The notes under the pieces: generated by a model
Told to the model about the DNA's origin: nothing
The model's database searches: none
What the model saw: the letters and a program-made list of their open reading frames with translations, nothing else
Shown here: one piece after another, positions 34,570-46,654 of the stretch
Layout: every line of letters starts with the position of its first letter
Position numbering within the stretch: the stretch's first letter is position 1
Translations under genes and position numbers: made by a program
Origin: Bathynomus jamesi
Lineage: Eukaryota; Arthropoda; Malacostraca; Isopoda; Cirolanidae
Direction of reading: 5' to 3'
NCBI GenBank assembly: GCA_023014485.1
Contig: JAJOZX010001732.1
Span: forward strand, 306,001 to 370,000
DNA: 64,000 bases

Positions 34570-36209
34570 TCGGGTGGTCCGAAAAAAATGACGCATTTTT
34601 TAAAAATTAATATCTCAGTAACCCCCTTCCTTATCATGACAATTTTTATATGCAAGATACTTTCAAACTTCTTTTTTGAATGCAAGAAACGGAATTCTGA
34701 TATCTTTTATAGTTTTCTCGCAATTAACAAAAGTAACAACATGGGTCAAAAAAACAAAAATCGCAATATAATATCCGTTTTTATACGATATCATTTTTAT
34801 ACGATATCATGCGATATTTTTGCAAGTTATTACAAAACTCTACAGGAATGAACAAGTCAAATTGTGGATATTTTTATTTTTTAACAATTCGTCAGTACCC
34901 TTAATGATGTTGTCAGAGGAAGATCGTATTCTCATTAAAAATTGTTACTGTGAAAAAGGATGGAAGACTGGAAGGTTATTGCAAGAGTTTCCCGGCAAAA
35001 AGTGGAAAAGGCGTGCAGTGGAAAGACTCTTAAAGAAGATTCGCGAATCGGGAAGTACTGCCAGAAAACCAGGAAGCGGTAGACCTAAAACAGCTTCGGT
35101 TCCAGAAAATGTGGATTACATCAACGATAAAATCTGCTCTCAAGAAGATAAACCAGGAAGTCATTTGTCACAAAGAACAATTGCTAAACATTTGAATATT
35201 GGAAAGACTTCTGTACACCGAATAATTAAAGCACAAAAACTAAAAGCCTTCAAAAGAATAGTATCTTCTAGAAAAAGTGATACTGTTAAGGATAAAAGAA
35301 AAACAAGGTGCAGAAAGTTACTTGATAATTTCTCTGTCGTTGATATTAAAAAGATAGTCTTCACGGATGAAAAAGATTTCACTCTAGAAATTCCGCGAAA
35401 CCGTCAAAATGATGTTGTCTACGGGCGTGGTAAAAAGTGTGACATTTCAATAAACAGATTGTATCATGAAACGTCAAGATTCTCCAAAAAGGTTATGATA
35501 TCTGCAGGGGTCTCTTGGAATGGCAAGACAGATGTTCATTTTATTGAAACTGAAAAGACAAAGGTGAATTCTGCAAATTACATTGAACTTTTAAGAACAA
35601 AATTGTTGCCGGATTGTCGTCGCCTGTATCAAGAAAATGATTTCATATTTCAACAAGATGGAGCACCGTCGCATACAAGCTACGCCACACAGTCGTTTCT
35701 GATTAGCAATACACCAAAATTAATAACGAAAAATGAGTGGCCACCACAAAGCCCAGATTGTAATCCTATGGACTACTCAATTTGGGAGTTACTAAAAGAG
35801 AAGGTTTACCGAGGTCGACGAGAAAAATTCACCGAATCAGAATTAAAAAGTAAAATACTTGAATCTTGGCAAGAAATTGGCATTAATGAAGTAAGAAGTA
35901 TTATTTTTGTGTGGAAGAAAAGACTTAGATTAGTGTGTCAACAGAGTGGTGGTCCAATCGATCATTTACTGTAAATTAATTAGTTAAATTTCTGATTAAA
36001 TTTTTCCTTTCTCATGATATTCGTTTTTTTGACCCATGTTGTTACTTTTGTTAATTGCGAGAAAACTATAAAAGATATCAGAATTCCGTTTCTTGCATTC
36101 AAAAAAAGAAGTTTGAAAGTATCTTGCATATAAAAATTGTCATGATAAGGAAGGGGGTTACTGAGATATTAATTTTTAAAAAATGCGTCATTTTTTTCGG
36201 ACCACCCGA
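34570..36209 (+). mobile_element. DD37D (maT-like) Tc1/mariner element, apparently intact
   Basis: 1,640 bp. Ends read TCGGGTGGTCCGAAAAAAAT on both sides, inverted. The inverted repeats extend about 190 bp (34570-34760 against 36020-36209) with almost no differences. TA duplications at 34568-34569 and 36210-36211. It contains one uninterrupted transposase. Very similar repeats plus an open ORF suggest recent movement. Confidence 0.9.
34904..35974 (+). CDS. maT-like DD37D transposase
   Basis: 356 residues from the ATG at 34904 (MMLSEEDRILIKNC); the frame is open further upstream but the repeat arm ends there and family proteins are about 340-360 residues. The N-terminal half has two helix-turn-helix-like segments (residues about 5-55 and 85-125) and the hook KPGSGRPKT. 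The catalytic domain shows VFTDEKDF (first D), FQQDGAPSHT (second D) and SPDCNPMDYSIWELL. Exactly 37 residues separate the second D from the D of NPMD, the maT spacing. The C-terminus is QQSGGPIDHLL. It would act in the nucleus, binding the long inverted repeats and inserting at TA. No frame break or missing catalytic residue is seen; expression is unknown. Confidence 0.9.
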   Translation: MMLSEEDRILIKNCYCEKGWKTGRLLQEFPGKKWKRRAVERLLKKIRESGSTARKPGSGRPKTASVPENVDYINDKICSQEDKPGSHLSQRTIAKHLNIGKTSVHRIIKAQKLKAFKRIVSSRKSDTVKDKRKTRCRKLLDNFSVVDIKKIVFTDEKDFTLEIPRNRQNDVVYGRGKKCDISINRLYHETSRFSKKVMISAGVSWNGKTDVHFIETEKTKVNSANYIELLRTKLLPDCRRLYQENDFIFQQDGAPSHTSYATQSFLISNTPKLITKNEWPPQSPDCNPMDYSIWELLKEKVYRGRREKFTESELKSKILESWQEIGINEVRSIIFVWKKRLRLVCQQSGGPIDHLL

Positions 36210-36242
36210 TATATATATATTTTATTTTTTTATTTTTTTATT

Positions 36243-36410
36243 TTTTTTTTTTTCTGTAGCCTATATATAGGCTGTAACTCTTTATGTACTTCAGTGTTCC
36301 TGAGGATGTCATTAGACGAAAGCGCTTGAGCACCAGTCTGTGTTTCCTTTCCTTCGTGGTTTTATTCATCATAAATATTTTTCACTTGTTACTTTCGTGA
36401 AATAATTTTC
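36243..36410 (+). repeat. Penelope-like family B terminal repeat, inverted copy
   Basis: Plus-strand order: CCTATATATAGGCTG, CCTGAGGATG, ATTA loop, GACGAAAGCG (36299-36322), then GTGGTTTTATTCATC and CGTGAAATAATTTTC. With 32130-32297 it brackets the two Tc1/mariner elements and the Penelope 3' fragments in opposite orientation. Confidence 0.7.
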
Positions 36411-36437
36411 ATATATATATATACACACACACACAAA

Positions 36438-36469
<32 letters not shown>

Positions 36470-36482
36470 ATTTACACACCGC

Positions 36483-36513
<31 letters not shown>

Positions 36514-36526
36514 CTCAGTGTGTGTA
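36411..36526. repeat. (TA)n/(TG)n tract
   Basis: TA run, a CACACACACACAAAGTGTGTG palindrome, a long TG run, then TA again. Confidence 0.9.
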
Positions 36527-37862
36527 CGGGACTCCAATAAAACTTAGCTCCTCCGCCCATGGCCTAAACCATTAGAGGTACAGTAAAACTAAACATACCT
36601 TACAAAAGAGAATTTAATCCAGCATTTAATGAGAAACAAATAAAACTTGGTGTTCCCGCAATTGGCCTGAATTCGCTTTGGGTAGCTTCCCAAAAGTGAC
36701 CTGAATAGATCTTGATCGTTACGCAAAATTGCTTAAACAGTTTCAGTGTGTTGCGTCATTGTATCTTTCGAAAATCGATTTGCTGCAGGTTCTTGAAACA
36801 AGAGACATTCAACCTTGTCCTTTATAACTGATCCAATGTGTTCACAGACGTTCAGGACAGGAGAATTTCTTGGCCATTCTTTATTTCCAAAGAAATCGAT
36901 CTCATGGTTCAGCAACAACTGTTGAGTGGCTAATGCCTTAAAGAGGGGGCCTTGTCGTGCAGAAGTGTGACCTGTTCGACATCCATAACATTGTTCGGGT
37001 TCTTAGGAAAGGAATGACATGCTGGGATAGAATAATATCACCAAAATACTGTCCATCCTAACTCTGACCATTTGGCTTCAGCACCCACATGAGCTTCTTT
37101 GCAGTGAACAAAACAAGCACACCAACAAGTCTGGACTTTTTAATAATTCGCGATAATGTTCATCGTCATCGATTTCATCTGGTGTTATGGCTCACACTCG
37201 AACATTTTGGTAGTTAGGCCGACTCGTTACGTAAACAAAAAGTTCATCGGAGACAGCTAAATGCATGAAATCATCGACATCCCAATCTTCAAGATAATAG
37301 GCAAACCAGATTCTGTCATCGATGTTAAGTTGAGTTTTTCTTGGCTTTGGAAGTTCATGCGAAGGCTTTAAACCTTGCCTATGACGGTACAGTCGAATGA
37401 TCTCACCACTAACGATCTTTCCTCTCAACACTTCGGTCTCTCTAGAAAGTTTAGCACAGCTGTTTTTCCGTTTACGCGTACCGCTTTGAATGATGTCCTT
37501 TGTTTCCTGACACAGTGGCAAATTTGGGCGCCCAGACTTGGTTGTATCCATTTCACATTCATCGAAAGTTGTATTCCAATTTTTTTTTACGAAGTCCTCA
37601 CTGCTTCGCAACTTTTTGGCAACCCATGAACGTGTTATAAAGGTGGCTCCAGCATCACGATCGTATGCGATCTATCACACGTTGCCTCTCCGAATCACCA
37701 ATTAATTGAGAAGCCATTATATTATCACTTTATCAGCTAGAGTAATTTTAATACCTGCAATAAATAAAGAATTTTATATACTTTTATAATCACTAAAAAC
37801 TATTTCGATATAAGGAAACATGTAAGCTGCAAATGGTGGGGCTAAGGTTTTTTGGAATCCCT
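36527..37862 (-). mobile_element. Degraded Tc1/mariner-superfamily element (family 3), copy 1
   Basis: About 1,336 bp. The left end CGGGACTCCAATAAAACTTA and the reverse complement of the right end, AGGGATTCCAAAAAACCTTA, are related inverted repeats flanked by TA. Contains a broken minus-strand transposase. A second copy starts at 63641. Confidence 0.75.
36640..37716 (-). pseudogene. Tc1-like transposase (family 3), multiply broken
   Basis: Starts MASQLIGDSERQRV at 37716, then a stop/shift near 37660 and a longer piece (37192-37611) with a GRPNLPLC hook, KPRKTQLN and an SDELFV block at the first catalytic D. A later piece (36733-36918) reads NKEWPRNSPVLNVCEHIGS, where the Tc1 motif SPDLN has lost its D but NVCE keeps the acidic residue. 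An HDKAP-type second D lies near 36940. Allowing for the frameshift, about 37 residues separate it from that E, so a DD37E-type origin is possible. Ends near EANGGNTKF. Not functional. Confidence 0.7.
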
Positions 37863-38054
<192 letters not shown>

Positions 38055-39298
38055 TGTAAAAATGACCAATCAATAATTCCTATATAATCTTTATATTCAA
38101 ATATTGATTTTCATTTTTACATAAGAACCAAAATATCCTAACGCGATTTTGGATAAAGTTTTGATTTACTTTCTCTTTTTACAGTATCACAACCATGCGA
38201 CCTACCATTTCTATGGGTGAGTCGTATCCATGTTTGTGTCATTGGAGGTTCGTTGTGAGAAGCGAATGTCCCTTAATTTCATTCCCTCAAAGTAGAAACA
38301 AGACACTCGACGGTTTAGATTGTTTAACATTTCCATCACAATATTGCCCATATCTCCATTTTCCATTTATTATAGACTTTATGATAATTAATTATTGTTG
38401 TCTTGCATCTAACCCTCATTCCTAAATTTTATAAGATTATGCATACATATTGCATGTGGCATGATTTGAACCCTTGTTTGTACTTCGTTATTAATTTACT
38501 TAATTCTTCCTCAAATGTACCCAATTCCTTAATATTTACTGTATACTTGTTTAAGTATATATATTTAATTAATAGTTTTACTCACTCTTTGTACAATGGC
38601 CATAAACCTTTCATTACAGTATTGATCTAATTTATCTCCTCTAAATTCTCCCAATAACAACTTGTACTGTATGTACGAATTAAATAACTATAGCGTATTA
38701 ATTATGAATTGATGTACGGCATAATTTGATAAACTGTGACGTCATAAAGTAACCTAATTCTCTTCACGTTTTCCATACCTTGGATACTGAGTCACGTGTT
38801 TAGTATGTAGATATCTTTCTTATTCAATGTATGGTAAATTCTTTAATAATAATAAAAACTTCATTCTCTATAAGTCATTATTTATTTTTTGTGTCCTGTC
38901 TGGTGTTATGCAGTATAAATATAATTCGACCATATTCATTCATACCTCCATGTCTTTTCTTGACCGCTATCCTTTATAATTTGTATTACTTATTCACCTA
39001 ACTATTGTCTACCTATGCCCTATCAACCTATCAGTCCATGTTTACTGAAGTCTATACTACGCACACAACCTATTGTGTGACAACCGATATGTGTACAATA
39101 CTTTGTGCATTCGGACATGTCCACTGATAGTCATGATTACGTACATACTTACGTACATGTAAATACGTCCACTTGTATTCCTTTTACTTTTTCTTTTATT
39201 TATTTCATTCCTCGCAAGATATTCGTTCATGCTGACGGAAGTGTTCGAATTCCGCTAACCACATTGGAAGCGAGAGCTTCTGAGGCTATATATATATA

Positions 39299-39329
<31 letters not shown>

Positions 39330-40436
39330 CCGTATGTGGCCACGTACTTTATGTTATACTCTTAACATCCTAATTGTCTATAAATATGAAACACTGTACA
39401 AAAACTATAGTTAACTGTTTATTTGTAATTAACTGTAATAATTTAATATAATGAAATTGATGTACTTTATTGAAACTACAATTAACGATAATAATTTAAT
39501 ATAATGTAATTACTGTAATTTAGTGAAACTGTAATTAATGATAATAAACGAATGTGAATTAATTGGTAATTATAATCATAGTTGTAATAAACCAAAATTA
39601 CAACGTACTCAGTGATGTACTTGGGATTGTAGTCAATGTACGATCCGACACTATGTTGCCTTTAGGAATGTAAATTCGGCGATATTGTTATTATTATTAT
39701 TTTTTATTATTATTTTCTTGTTGGGATAACTTCTTGATTTGTTTCCTATTCGCCAAATAATTGGTGACTTGTTCTTTTAAAAATTTCTTAATCATTTTTT
39801 AGATTTAGCTTGATAATGAATCCTGATTGGATCGTTCAATGTTCGCGTTTTGTATGCATTCTCACTCCGTTATAAAACAAGGAAGTCATGCCTTGCCTAA
39901 GCATTTAATTGTAATCTTAAACCTTTAATTTTGCCTCATATCCCTATTTTAGTGTAAAGATGCATCGTTCAATTTCCACTTCTAATTAACTTGGCAGACC
40001 CGGAAAACATCAGATCTGAAAATACGCTGTTTAAGATAAAAATATGGTTTCCTTTTCCTATATCCTCTTTATCTGTTCAACCATTGCCACAGCAAAAAAT
40101 TACTTTATTTTCAAATATTGTGCAAAAATAGTAAAGCCATTTCAACATTTAATAATAATTATGTTAGCAGATTATGGGTATATAAACTCAAAAAATTTCT
40201 TCCATGTTCATTCTGATTATTCTGACTATTCTGACTAGACTGATATAACTTAGAGGCAGAGCATAACTTGTAAAATTTTAGCAGTAAATTACAGTAAGAA
40301 AAAGTCTATCTTCTCCTTTGAGCCGTGTTCCCTTCAGAGAACTAAGTCATTAAAATCTCCCGATGCGTTACAAGAAGAATCCGGGAACCCTTAGAGAATT
40401 TAATAAGCCTCCCAGAATCCTCCAAACCACGATACA
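38055..40436 (+). repeat. Lone LTR of the LARD-like family, inverted, 3'-truncated
   Basis: Begins TGTAAAAATGA after (TA)n and follows the reverse complement of the 2.2-kb LTR with moderate divergence and a (TA)n insertion at 39284-39330. Recognisable landmarks: TGACGTCA at 38737-38744, CGATATTG near 39678, CATCAGATCTGAAAATACGC near 40015 and GCCTCCCAGAATCCTCC near 40408. It stops about 120 bp short of the expected GGTTAACA end and runs into (TA)n. Confidence 0.75.
38737..38744. promoter_or_regulatory. TGACGTCA site in lone LTR
   Basis: Same palindrome at the equivalent position, in an old, diverged copy. Confidence 0.5.
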
Positions 40437-40445
40437 CACAGACAG

Positions 40446-40485
<40 letters not shown>

Positions 40486-40495
40486 ATATATATAT

Positions 40496-40550
<55 letters not shown>

Positions 40551-40731
40551 ATATAACATATATATATAAATAAATATATAAAATATATACATATATATAT
40601 GATATATAAATATATATACATATAGTATATATATATAAATATAGTATATATATATGTATATATACATATAGTATATATATATATGTGTGTATATATATAA
40701 TATATAGTATATATGTATATATATATATATA
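40437..40731. repeat. Complex (TA)n tract
   Basis: About 295 bp of TA with ATAAATATA and ACATATAGTATATA variants between two oppositely oriented LTRs. Confidence 0.95.
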
Positions 40732-42418
40732 TGTTAACCCCTCCGTCTATGGCCCTGGGGTGGTTCGGAGTCGACGGGGGTTCTGGTTAGGAGGCAGCAA
40801 CGGATCTGTTACTTGCAGTAGTTTCTTCTATACTACTCCGAGTTCTTCTTTAGTGGCTCGGAGGATTCTGAGAGGCTTATTAAATTTTTGAGGTTTCTCC
40901 GATTCTTCTTGTAACTTATCGGGAGATTCTAATGACTAAGTTTTGTGAAGAGAGCACGGCTCGAAGGAGAAGATAAATACTTTTTCTTACTGTGTTTTAC
41001 TCCTAAAACTGTTACAGGTAATGCTCAGCCTCGTAGTTGGAATCAGAATAAACATGGAAGAAATTTGTGGGGTTTATATACCCCGATTCTAGTAACATCA
41101 TCATTATTAAATGTTGAAGAGGCTGCATTATTTTTGCACAATATTTGAAAATAAAGTAAATCTTTTAGCTGTGGTAAGGTTTAAACGAATAAACAAGATA
41201 TTTGAAGATGAAGCCATATTTTTATCTTAAATTGCGTATTTTCAGATCTGGTGTTATCATGATCTGCCAAGTTAACTAAAAGTGGAAATTGAACTATGCA
41301 TCTTTACACTAAAATATGCAAATGAGTAAAAATTAAAGGTTTAAGATTTACAATTAAATGCTTAGGCAAGACATGACTTCATCTTTTATAACGAAGAAAG
41401 AATGTATACAAAACATGACATAGCAAAAGTTACTCAGGATTCATTATTAAGCTAAATCTAAAAAAATGATTAGGAGATTTTAAAAAACAACAGGTCATCA
41501 ATTATTTGGCAAAGTAGAAAGCACATCAAAATTTATTCCAACGGAAAAATAATAATAAAAAAAATAACAACAGTATCGCCGATTCTACATTCCTTATGGC
41601 GACATAATGTCGGGTCGGACTTTGAGTACATTGTAATTTTGGTCTACTGTAACTATGATTATAATTACCAATTCATTTATTATCGTTAACTACAATTCCA
41701 TTAAAGTACATTGACTACGTCATTTAGTACGTTACATCATTAAGTACAGTTTCATTAAAGTACATTACATTATATTAAATTAAAGTATTACAGTTAATTA
41801 TAATTAAACAGTTACTATAACTTTGTTTTGTTACAGTGTTTCATATTAATAGACAGAGATGTTAGAAATATAATACAAAGTACATGGGCACATACGGTAT
41901 GGATGAATATGGTTGAATAATATTTAATACTACATAACATATAAATAATGACTTCTATAGAGTGTACAGTTTTTATTATGATGTTAAAGAATTTACATAC
42001 ATTGAATACTAGAGATATGATGAAGGGAAATTAATAACGGGAAAATGTGACGTCATAATTATTGAATTTGTATGTATAGTACAAATCATTATTAGGAAGA
42101 TTTACAAGAACGAATTAGAGACAAAGAGTGGGTATTAATGACTAAGAAGTACAACTACGGGTTCCAATCCTGTTATATGCAATGTGTATGCATAATCTAG
42201 GGTCGAGGGTGAGATGCAAGACAACCATAATTAATTATAATAAATTCTTTAACAAATGAAAAATGGAAAATGGATACGACTAAACTATAGAAATGGTAGA
42301 TCGTAGGGTTGTGACACAAACGAAAATAGAAAGCTACAAATAAATTTTTATCCAAACTGTTAAGCGATTTTGGTTCTTATGTAAAAATGAATATTGATTA
42401 TTCATTGTTCATTTTTAC
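40732..42418 (-). repeat. LTR a of second-subfamily element
   Basis: 1,687 bp, TGTTAACCCC...CATTTTTACA. It is shorter than the array LTRs because it lacks the 43-bp repeat expansion and other segments. It keeps the uninterrupted site TCATCAATTATTTGG (41497-41511) that is split by a transposon in LTR b. Confidence 0.8.
42048..42055. promoter_or_regulatory. TGACGTCA site in LTR a
   Basis: Same palindrome and relative position as in the array LTRs, although the flanks have diverged. Confidence 0.5.
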
Positions 42419-42421
42419 ATT

Positions 42422-42432
42422 GCTCTCCCCTT
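42422..42432 (-). promoter_or_regulatory. Candidate polypurine tract, second subfamily
   Basis: AAAGGGGAGAG on the minus strand, then GCAA and the LTR start TGTAAAAATG. Identical tract to the array family. Confidence 0.65.
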
Positions 42433-44373
42433 TAAAATGATATGTATACAATAATATAATAGGGTACAATTAATACAATAGAATTAAGAGAATAACATCC
42501 TAACTAATTCAAGTTAGATGACGAATTTTTCTTACAATACAAATTTTATACAGAACGATTTCGCGTGGTTGAGTACAATGCAGAGTAATCAAATTTTTAA
42601 CATGACACTCGCTTAGAGGCTATTATAAAATATAAAAATTCAAAGATTAAAACTTTAATTTTATGCAAACAGAATAAAAGGATTAATACGTTAATTTAGA
42701 CAAACAATTAAGTTAGACAAACAATGATATTGTAAATTTTTTTACAAAATTTTTTTTTCTGTGGGAAAAATTATGTACATAATGAATAGAGTAGATAAAA
42801 GGGAAAAACGTAAATCGTACAATCTATAAACTAATTTTTATTGACTGTAGGTAAATAGAATTACGTATGGATGATGTATAGACCTGTGGTCTTGTGTGTA
42901 TTTGTGTGTACTAGTACAAAGTGTGTATCTTATAATTTTGAGGGACAGATTAGCTGAGAGGATTGTTAAAAACTGAGTAAATGCCTGAGCAAAAATTTAT
43001 ATATAGTAAGCAAAAATGCTTAAGACTATATAAATAGCATAGTTAGCACTTACACGCAATGAAATAGTTTATTATGATCAATGATTTTAGCATAAAGTTT
43101 GTATATATAGTATATATAGTGTGCATACATGCGTGTGTATATGTAGGGATTTGGAAGTTTTTGAATTAACAAAGTTTTAAAAATAATGTATAATAATTTA
43201 AGATGGGTTTAGGGTTATAAATCTTTTAAGTTTAAGTCAGTTATTGTTATTATTATCATTATTATTATTATTATAAAATCCTTTAAGCTCAAGGTCAATT
43301 ATTATAAAATTCTAAATTACAGGTAGTATTAATAATGGTGTATGCATATAAGTTTCATGTGAAAGTGACTTGAAGTGCGGAAAGAAAATGAATTCGAATA
43401 TGTATGAAAAGTAATAGAATTCAATTAGGATTATCGATTTTACGTAATTAAATCAGTTACACGTATATTAAGGTAATAAAAAAACGTACTTAGAGGACCT
43501 TACAATTAATGAAAGTAAATCTAGCCGTATTAAAAATTAAATTTTGAAGATGGAATTAAATTCGACTAGTAACATTCCTAGCTATATATGAACTATATAA
43601 CCATTAACATTAACCAGAAGTATCGGTACGATAATTGAATTAAAAAATTAAGAATACAAATTAAAAATAAAATCAATTATGCATTTCAACGAGCTAAACA
43701 TAATTTTATAATATTTAAAAAATAAAAGTAAATCGAGCCATAGATGAATTTCGACCAATAAAAAAGTTATTGAAATGGAAGGAAAGCATTTCGAACAATC
43801 TTTTCTTTTAATAATTTCAGGTAAATTTTACATTAAAAATTATTTTTATATAATAAAAAAAAATATAAAAAAGGTTTAATAATTTTTGCATGTTAAGTAG
43901 AAAAATCATACTTTTCGTTAAATGATAGAATTTGAATTTTGATATTTTAGTCTGAAATTGACAATTACGTTTTTTTTTTTTTTTTTTTTTTAAAAGAAAG
44001 AGATTGCTTGTCACATACTTAGAACAAAAAATTAAAAGAGTTCAACAAACGGAGGGACGGCATGTTCCTCATATACATTACAATAATTACAAAAATCGTT
44101 ACAACCTTTGTAAAAACGGTTTTGTTACAAACATTAAAATACATAAGTATATGTTTATATACGCAACAATGGCATGAAAAGAAAAGACAAATGGGTCAAT
44201 TTCCTTCTTACAAACAAGAAAAAAGGTTAAACTAAAGACAAACCGGTCAATTCAGGTTGAATTAAATTCTCTTTTACAACAAAAAAGAAGGTTGAATTAA
44301 ATTCTTAAATTACATTTTCTTAAATTAAATTATCTTAAATTACAAAGAAAAAGTTGAATTCAATTGACTGCAT

Positions 44374-44640
44374 TGAAAACTGACTTGTGACTCGAAATAA
44401 AAATGACTTGGGACTCGAAATAAAAATGACTTGGGACTCGAAATAAAAATTACTTGGGACTCGAAATGAAAATGACTTGGGACTCGAAATAAAAATGACT
44501 TGGGACTCGAAATAAAAATGACTTGGGACTCGGAATAAAAATGACTTGGGACTCGGAATAAAAATGACTTGGGACTCGGAATAAAAATGACTTGGGACTC
44601 GGAATAAAAATGACTCGGAATAAATCTGACTTGGAATAAA
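44374..44640. repeat. 23-bp minisatellite
   Basis: About eleven copies of GACTTGGGACTCGAAATAAA(AAT), with GAAATA changing to GGAATA from about 44530 onward. Confidence 0.9.
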
Positions 44641-44649
44641 TCTGACTTG

Positions 44650-45070
44650 GAATAAATCTGTCTGACTTGAACTCTAACAAGTATTCTGAAACTAACTTGA
44701 ACTCTATCAAGTATTCTTGAAACTAACTTGAACTCTATCAAGTATTCTTGAAACTAACTTGAACTCTATCAAGTATTCTTGAAACTAACTTGAACTCTAT
44801 CAAGTATTCTTGAAACTAACTTGAACTCTATCAAGTATTCTTGAAACTAACTTGAACTCTATCAAGTATTCTTGAAACTAACTTGAACTCTATCAAGTAT
44901 TCTGAAACTAACTTGAACTCTATCAAGTATTCTTGAAACTAACTTGAACTCTATCAAGTATTCTTGAAACTAACTTGAACTCTATCAAGTATTCTTGAAC
45001 CTAACTTGAACTCTATCAAGTATTCTTGAAACTAACTTGAACTCTATCAAGTATTCTTGAAACTAACTTG
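44650..45070 (-). repeat. 31-bp hairpin minisatellite
   Basis: About thirteen copies. Each contains ACTTGA-ACTCTA-TCAAGT, a 6-bp stem with a six-base loop, followed by ATTCTTGAAACTA. This is the expanded counterpart of the four ACTGCTA-loop hairpins in the array units. Confidence 0.85.
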
Positions 45071-45766
45071 AAACTGTTTTCAAGTATCTCTATAACTCTA
45101 TAAACTCTCTGTAAACTCTCTCTTTCTTAATTTGCAAGTCAATTTAATTCAATAATTTGAAAAAATTTGCAAACAAAAATATAAAATGTAAACAACATTT
45201 CATTCTAATGTACGCGAAGGTACATAAAATAAAATTATTCTATACTGAATATAATAGTGACAATTAACTCTGTGACAATTAACTCTGTGACAATTAACTT
45301 CTGTGAAAATTAGTTTCACTAAAAAAAATGTATCACTGGTGTCTGAAGTGTTCACTGTGTTTTGTGTTAATTCTGGCTCCATACTAAATATTAACTGTTA
45401 ATAATACTGACTTTTCAAATGTTTTAGAGATTATTTAAAAAAGAGTTTTGTACTTAACAAGATTCCTACGGCGAAATCCTTAGAGACGTGTCCTGAAAAC
45501 GTGTCTTGCTGGCTACTTCTTCTTGGATGAAAACTAGGCGTGGAGAACTTGGAGTCGTGACACACCGGTTCAAGGGTGGATGTTACGAACTGGAAGTCGT
45601 GACACGCCGGTCAAATGGTGGGTCGCCACTTGTTAAAATCCTCTTCTTAAAATCTTCTTCTTCTTAAAATATTCTTCTTCTTAAAATATTCTTCTTCTTA
45701 AAATATTCTTCTTCTTAAAATATTCTTCTTAAAATCTTCTTAAAATATTCTTCTAATCCTGGGGCA

Positions 45767-45775
45767 GGGTCGCCA
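45767..45775 (-). promoter_or_regulatory. Candidate primer binding site core, second subfamily
   Basis: TGGCGACCC on the minus strand, 3 nt after ...GGTTAACA; the following bases (TGCCCC) differ from the array family, so only nine are shared. Confidence 0.6.
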
Positions 45776-45778
45776 GAC

Positions 45779-46654
45779 TGTTAACCCCTCCGTCTATGGC
45801 CCTGGGGTGGTTCGGAGTCGACGGGGGTTCTGGTTAGGAGGCAGCAACGGATCTGTTACTTGCAGTAGTTTCTTCTATACTACTCTCCGAGTTCTTCTTT
45901 AGTGGCTCGGAGGATTCTGAGAGGCTTATTAAATTTTTTGAGGTTTCTCCCCGATTCTTCTTGTAACTTATCGGGAGATTCTAATGACTAAGTTTTCTGA
46001 AGAGAGCACGGCTCGAAGGAGAAGATAAAGACTTTTTCTTACTGTGTTTTACTCCTAAAACTGTTACAGGTAATGCTCAGCCTCGTAGTTGGAATCAGAA
46101 TAAACATGGAAGAAATTTGTGGGGTTTATATACCCCGATTCTACTAACATCATCATTATTAAATGTTGAAGAGGCTGCATTATTTTTGCACAATATTTGA
46201 AAATAAAGTAAATCTTTTAGCTGTGGTAAGGTTTAAACGAACAAACAAGATATGAGAATAAAAACCCACTCTAATAGACAGAGTTTATTTCCACGACAGT
46301 TTCGACGCCCACGTAAAAAAGTGAAGTTTTTTGCATGAACAAACAAGATATTTGAAGATGAAGCCATATTTTTATCTTAAATTGCGTATTTTCAGATCTG
46401 GTGTTATCATGATCTGCCAAGTTAACTAAAAGTGGAAATTGAACTATGCATCTTTACACTAAAATAAGCATATGAGTAAAAATTAAAGGTTTAAGATTTA
46501 CAATTAAATGCTTAGGCAAGACATGACTTCATCTTTTATAACGAAGAAAGAATGTATACAAAACATGACATGGCAAAAGTTACTCAGGATTCATTATTAA
46601 GCTACATCTAAAAAAATGATTATGGGATTTTAAAAAACAACAGGTCATCAATTA
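45779..46654 (-). repeat. LTR b, left segment
   Basis: Same as LTR a from its start to the transposon insertion point, apart from an 83-bp insertion at 46254-46336. Confidence 0.8.
46254..46336 (-). mobile_element. 83-bp Penelope-like tail insertion
   Basis: Flanked by a 15-bp direct repeat GAACAAACAAGATAT (46239-46253 and 46337-46351) that is single in LTR a, so it is a clean target duplication. The minus strand reads ACG-TGGG-CGT-CGAAAC and then GTGGAAATAAACTCTG, the same stem, loop, CGAAAC and AATAAA order as the 3' ends of the two larger Penelope-like families here. Read as a severely 5'-truncated copy of a third family (inference). Confidence 0.65.

Larger units (their letters stand above)
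42419..45778 (-). repeat. Internal region of second-subfamily element
   Basis: 3,360 bp, non-coding. Similar to the array internal region at its AT-rich left part (for example around 43430-43560). The minisatellites differ: a 23-bp repeat with GACTTGGGACTCG (44374-44640), a 31-bp hairpin repeat (44650-45070) and a CTTCTTAAAATATT repeat (45640-45755). Two ATTATT-rich and poly-T stretches lie near 43250 and 43970. The minus-strand frame at 44340-44741 is the 23-bp repeat read through and is not a gene. Confidence 0.75.

Noticed and set aside
44340..44741. 133-codon frame rich in FxxESQVIFIPSPKS repeats
   Set aside because: Direct read-through of the 23-bp minisatellite; no conserved counterpart in the related subfamily.
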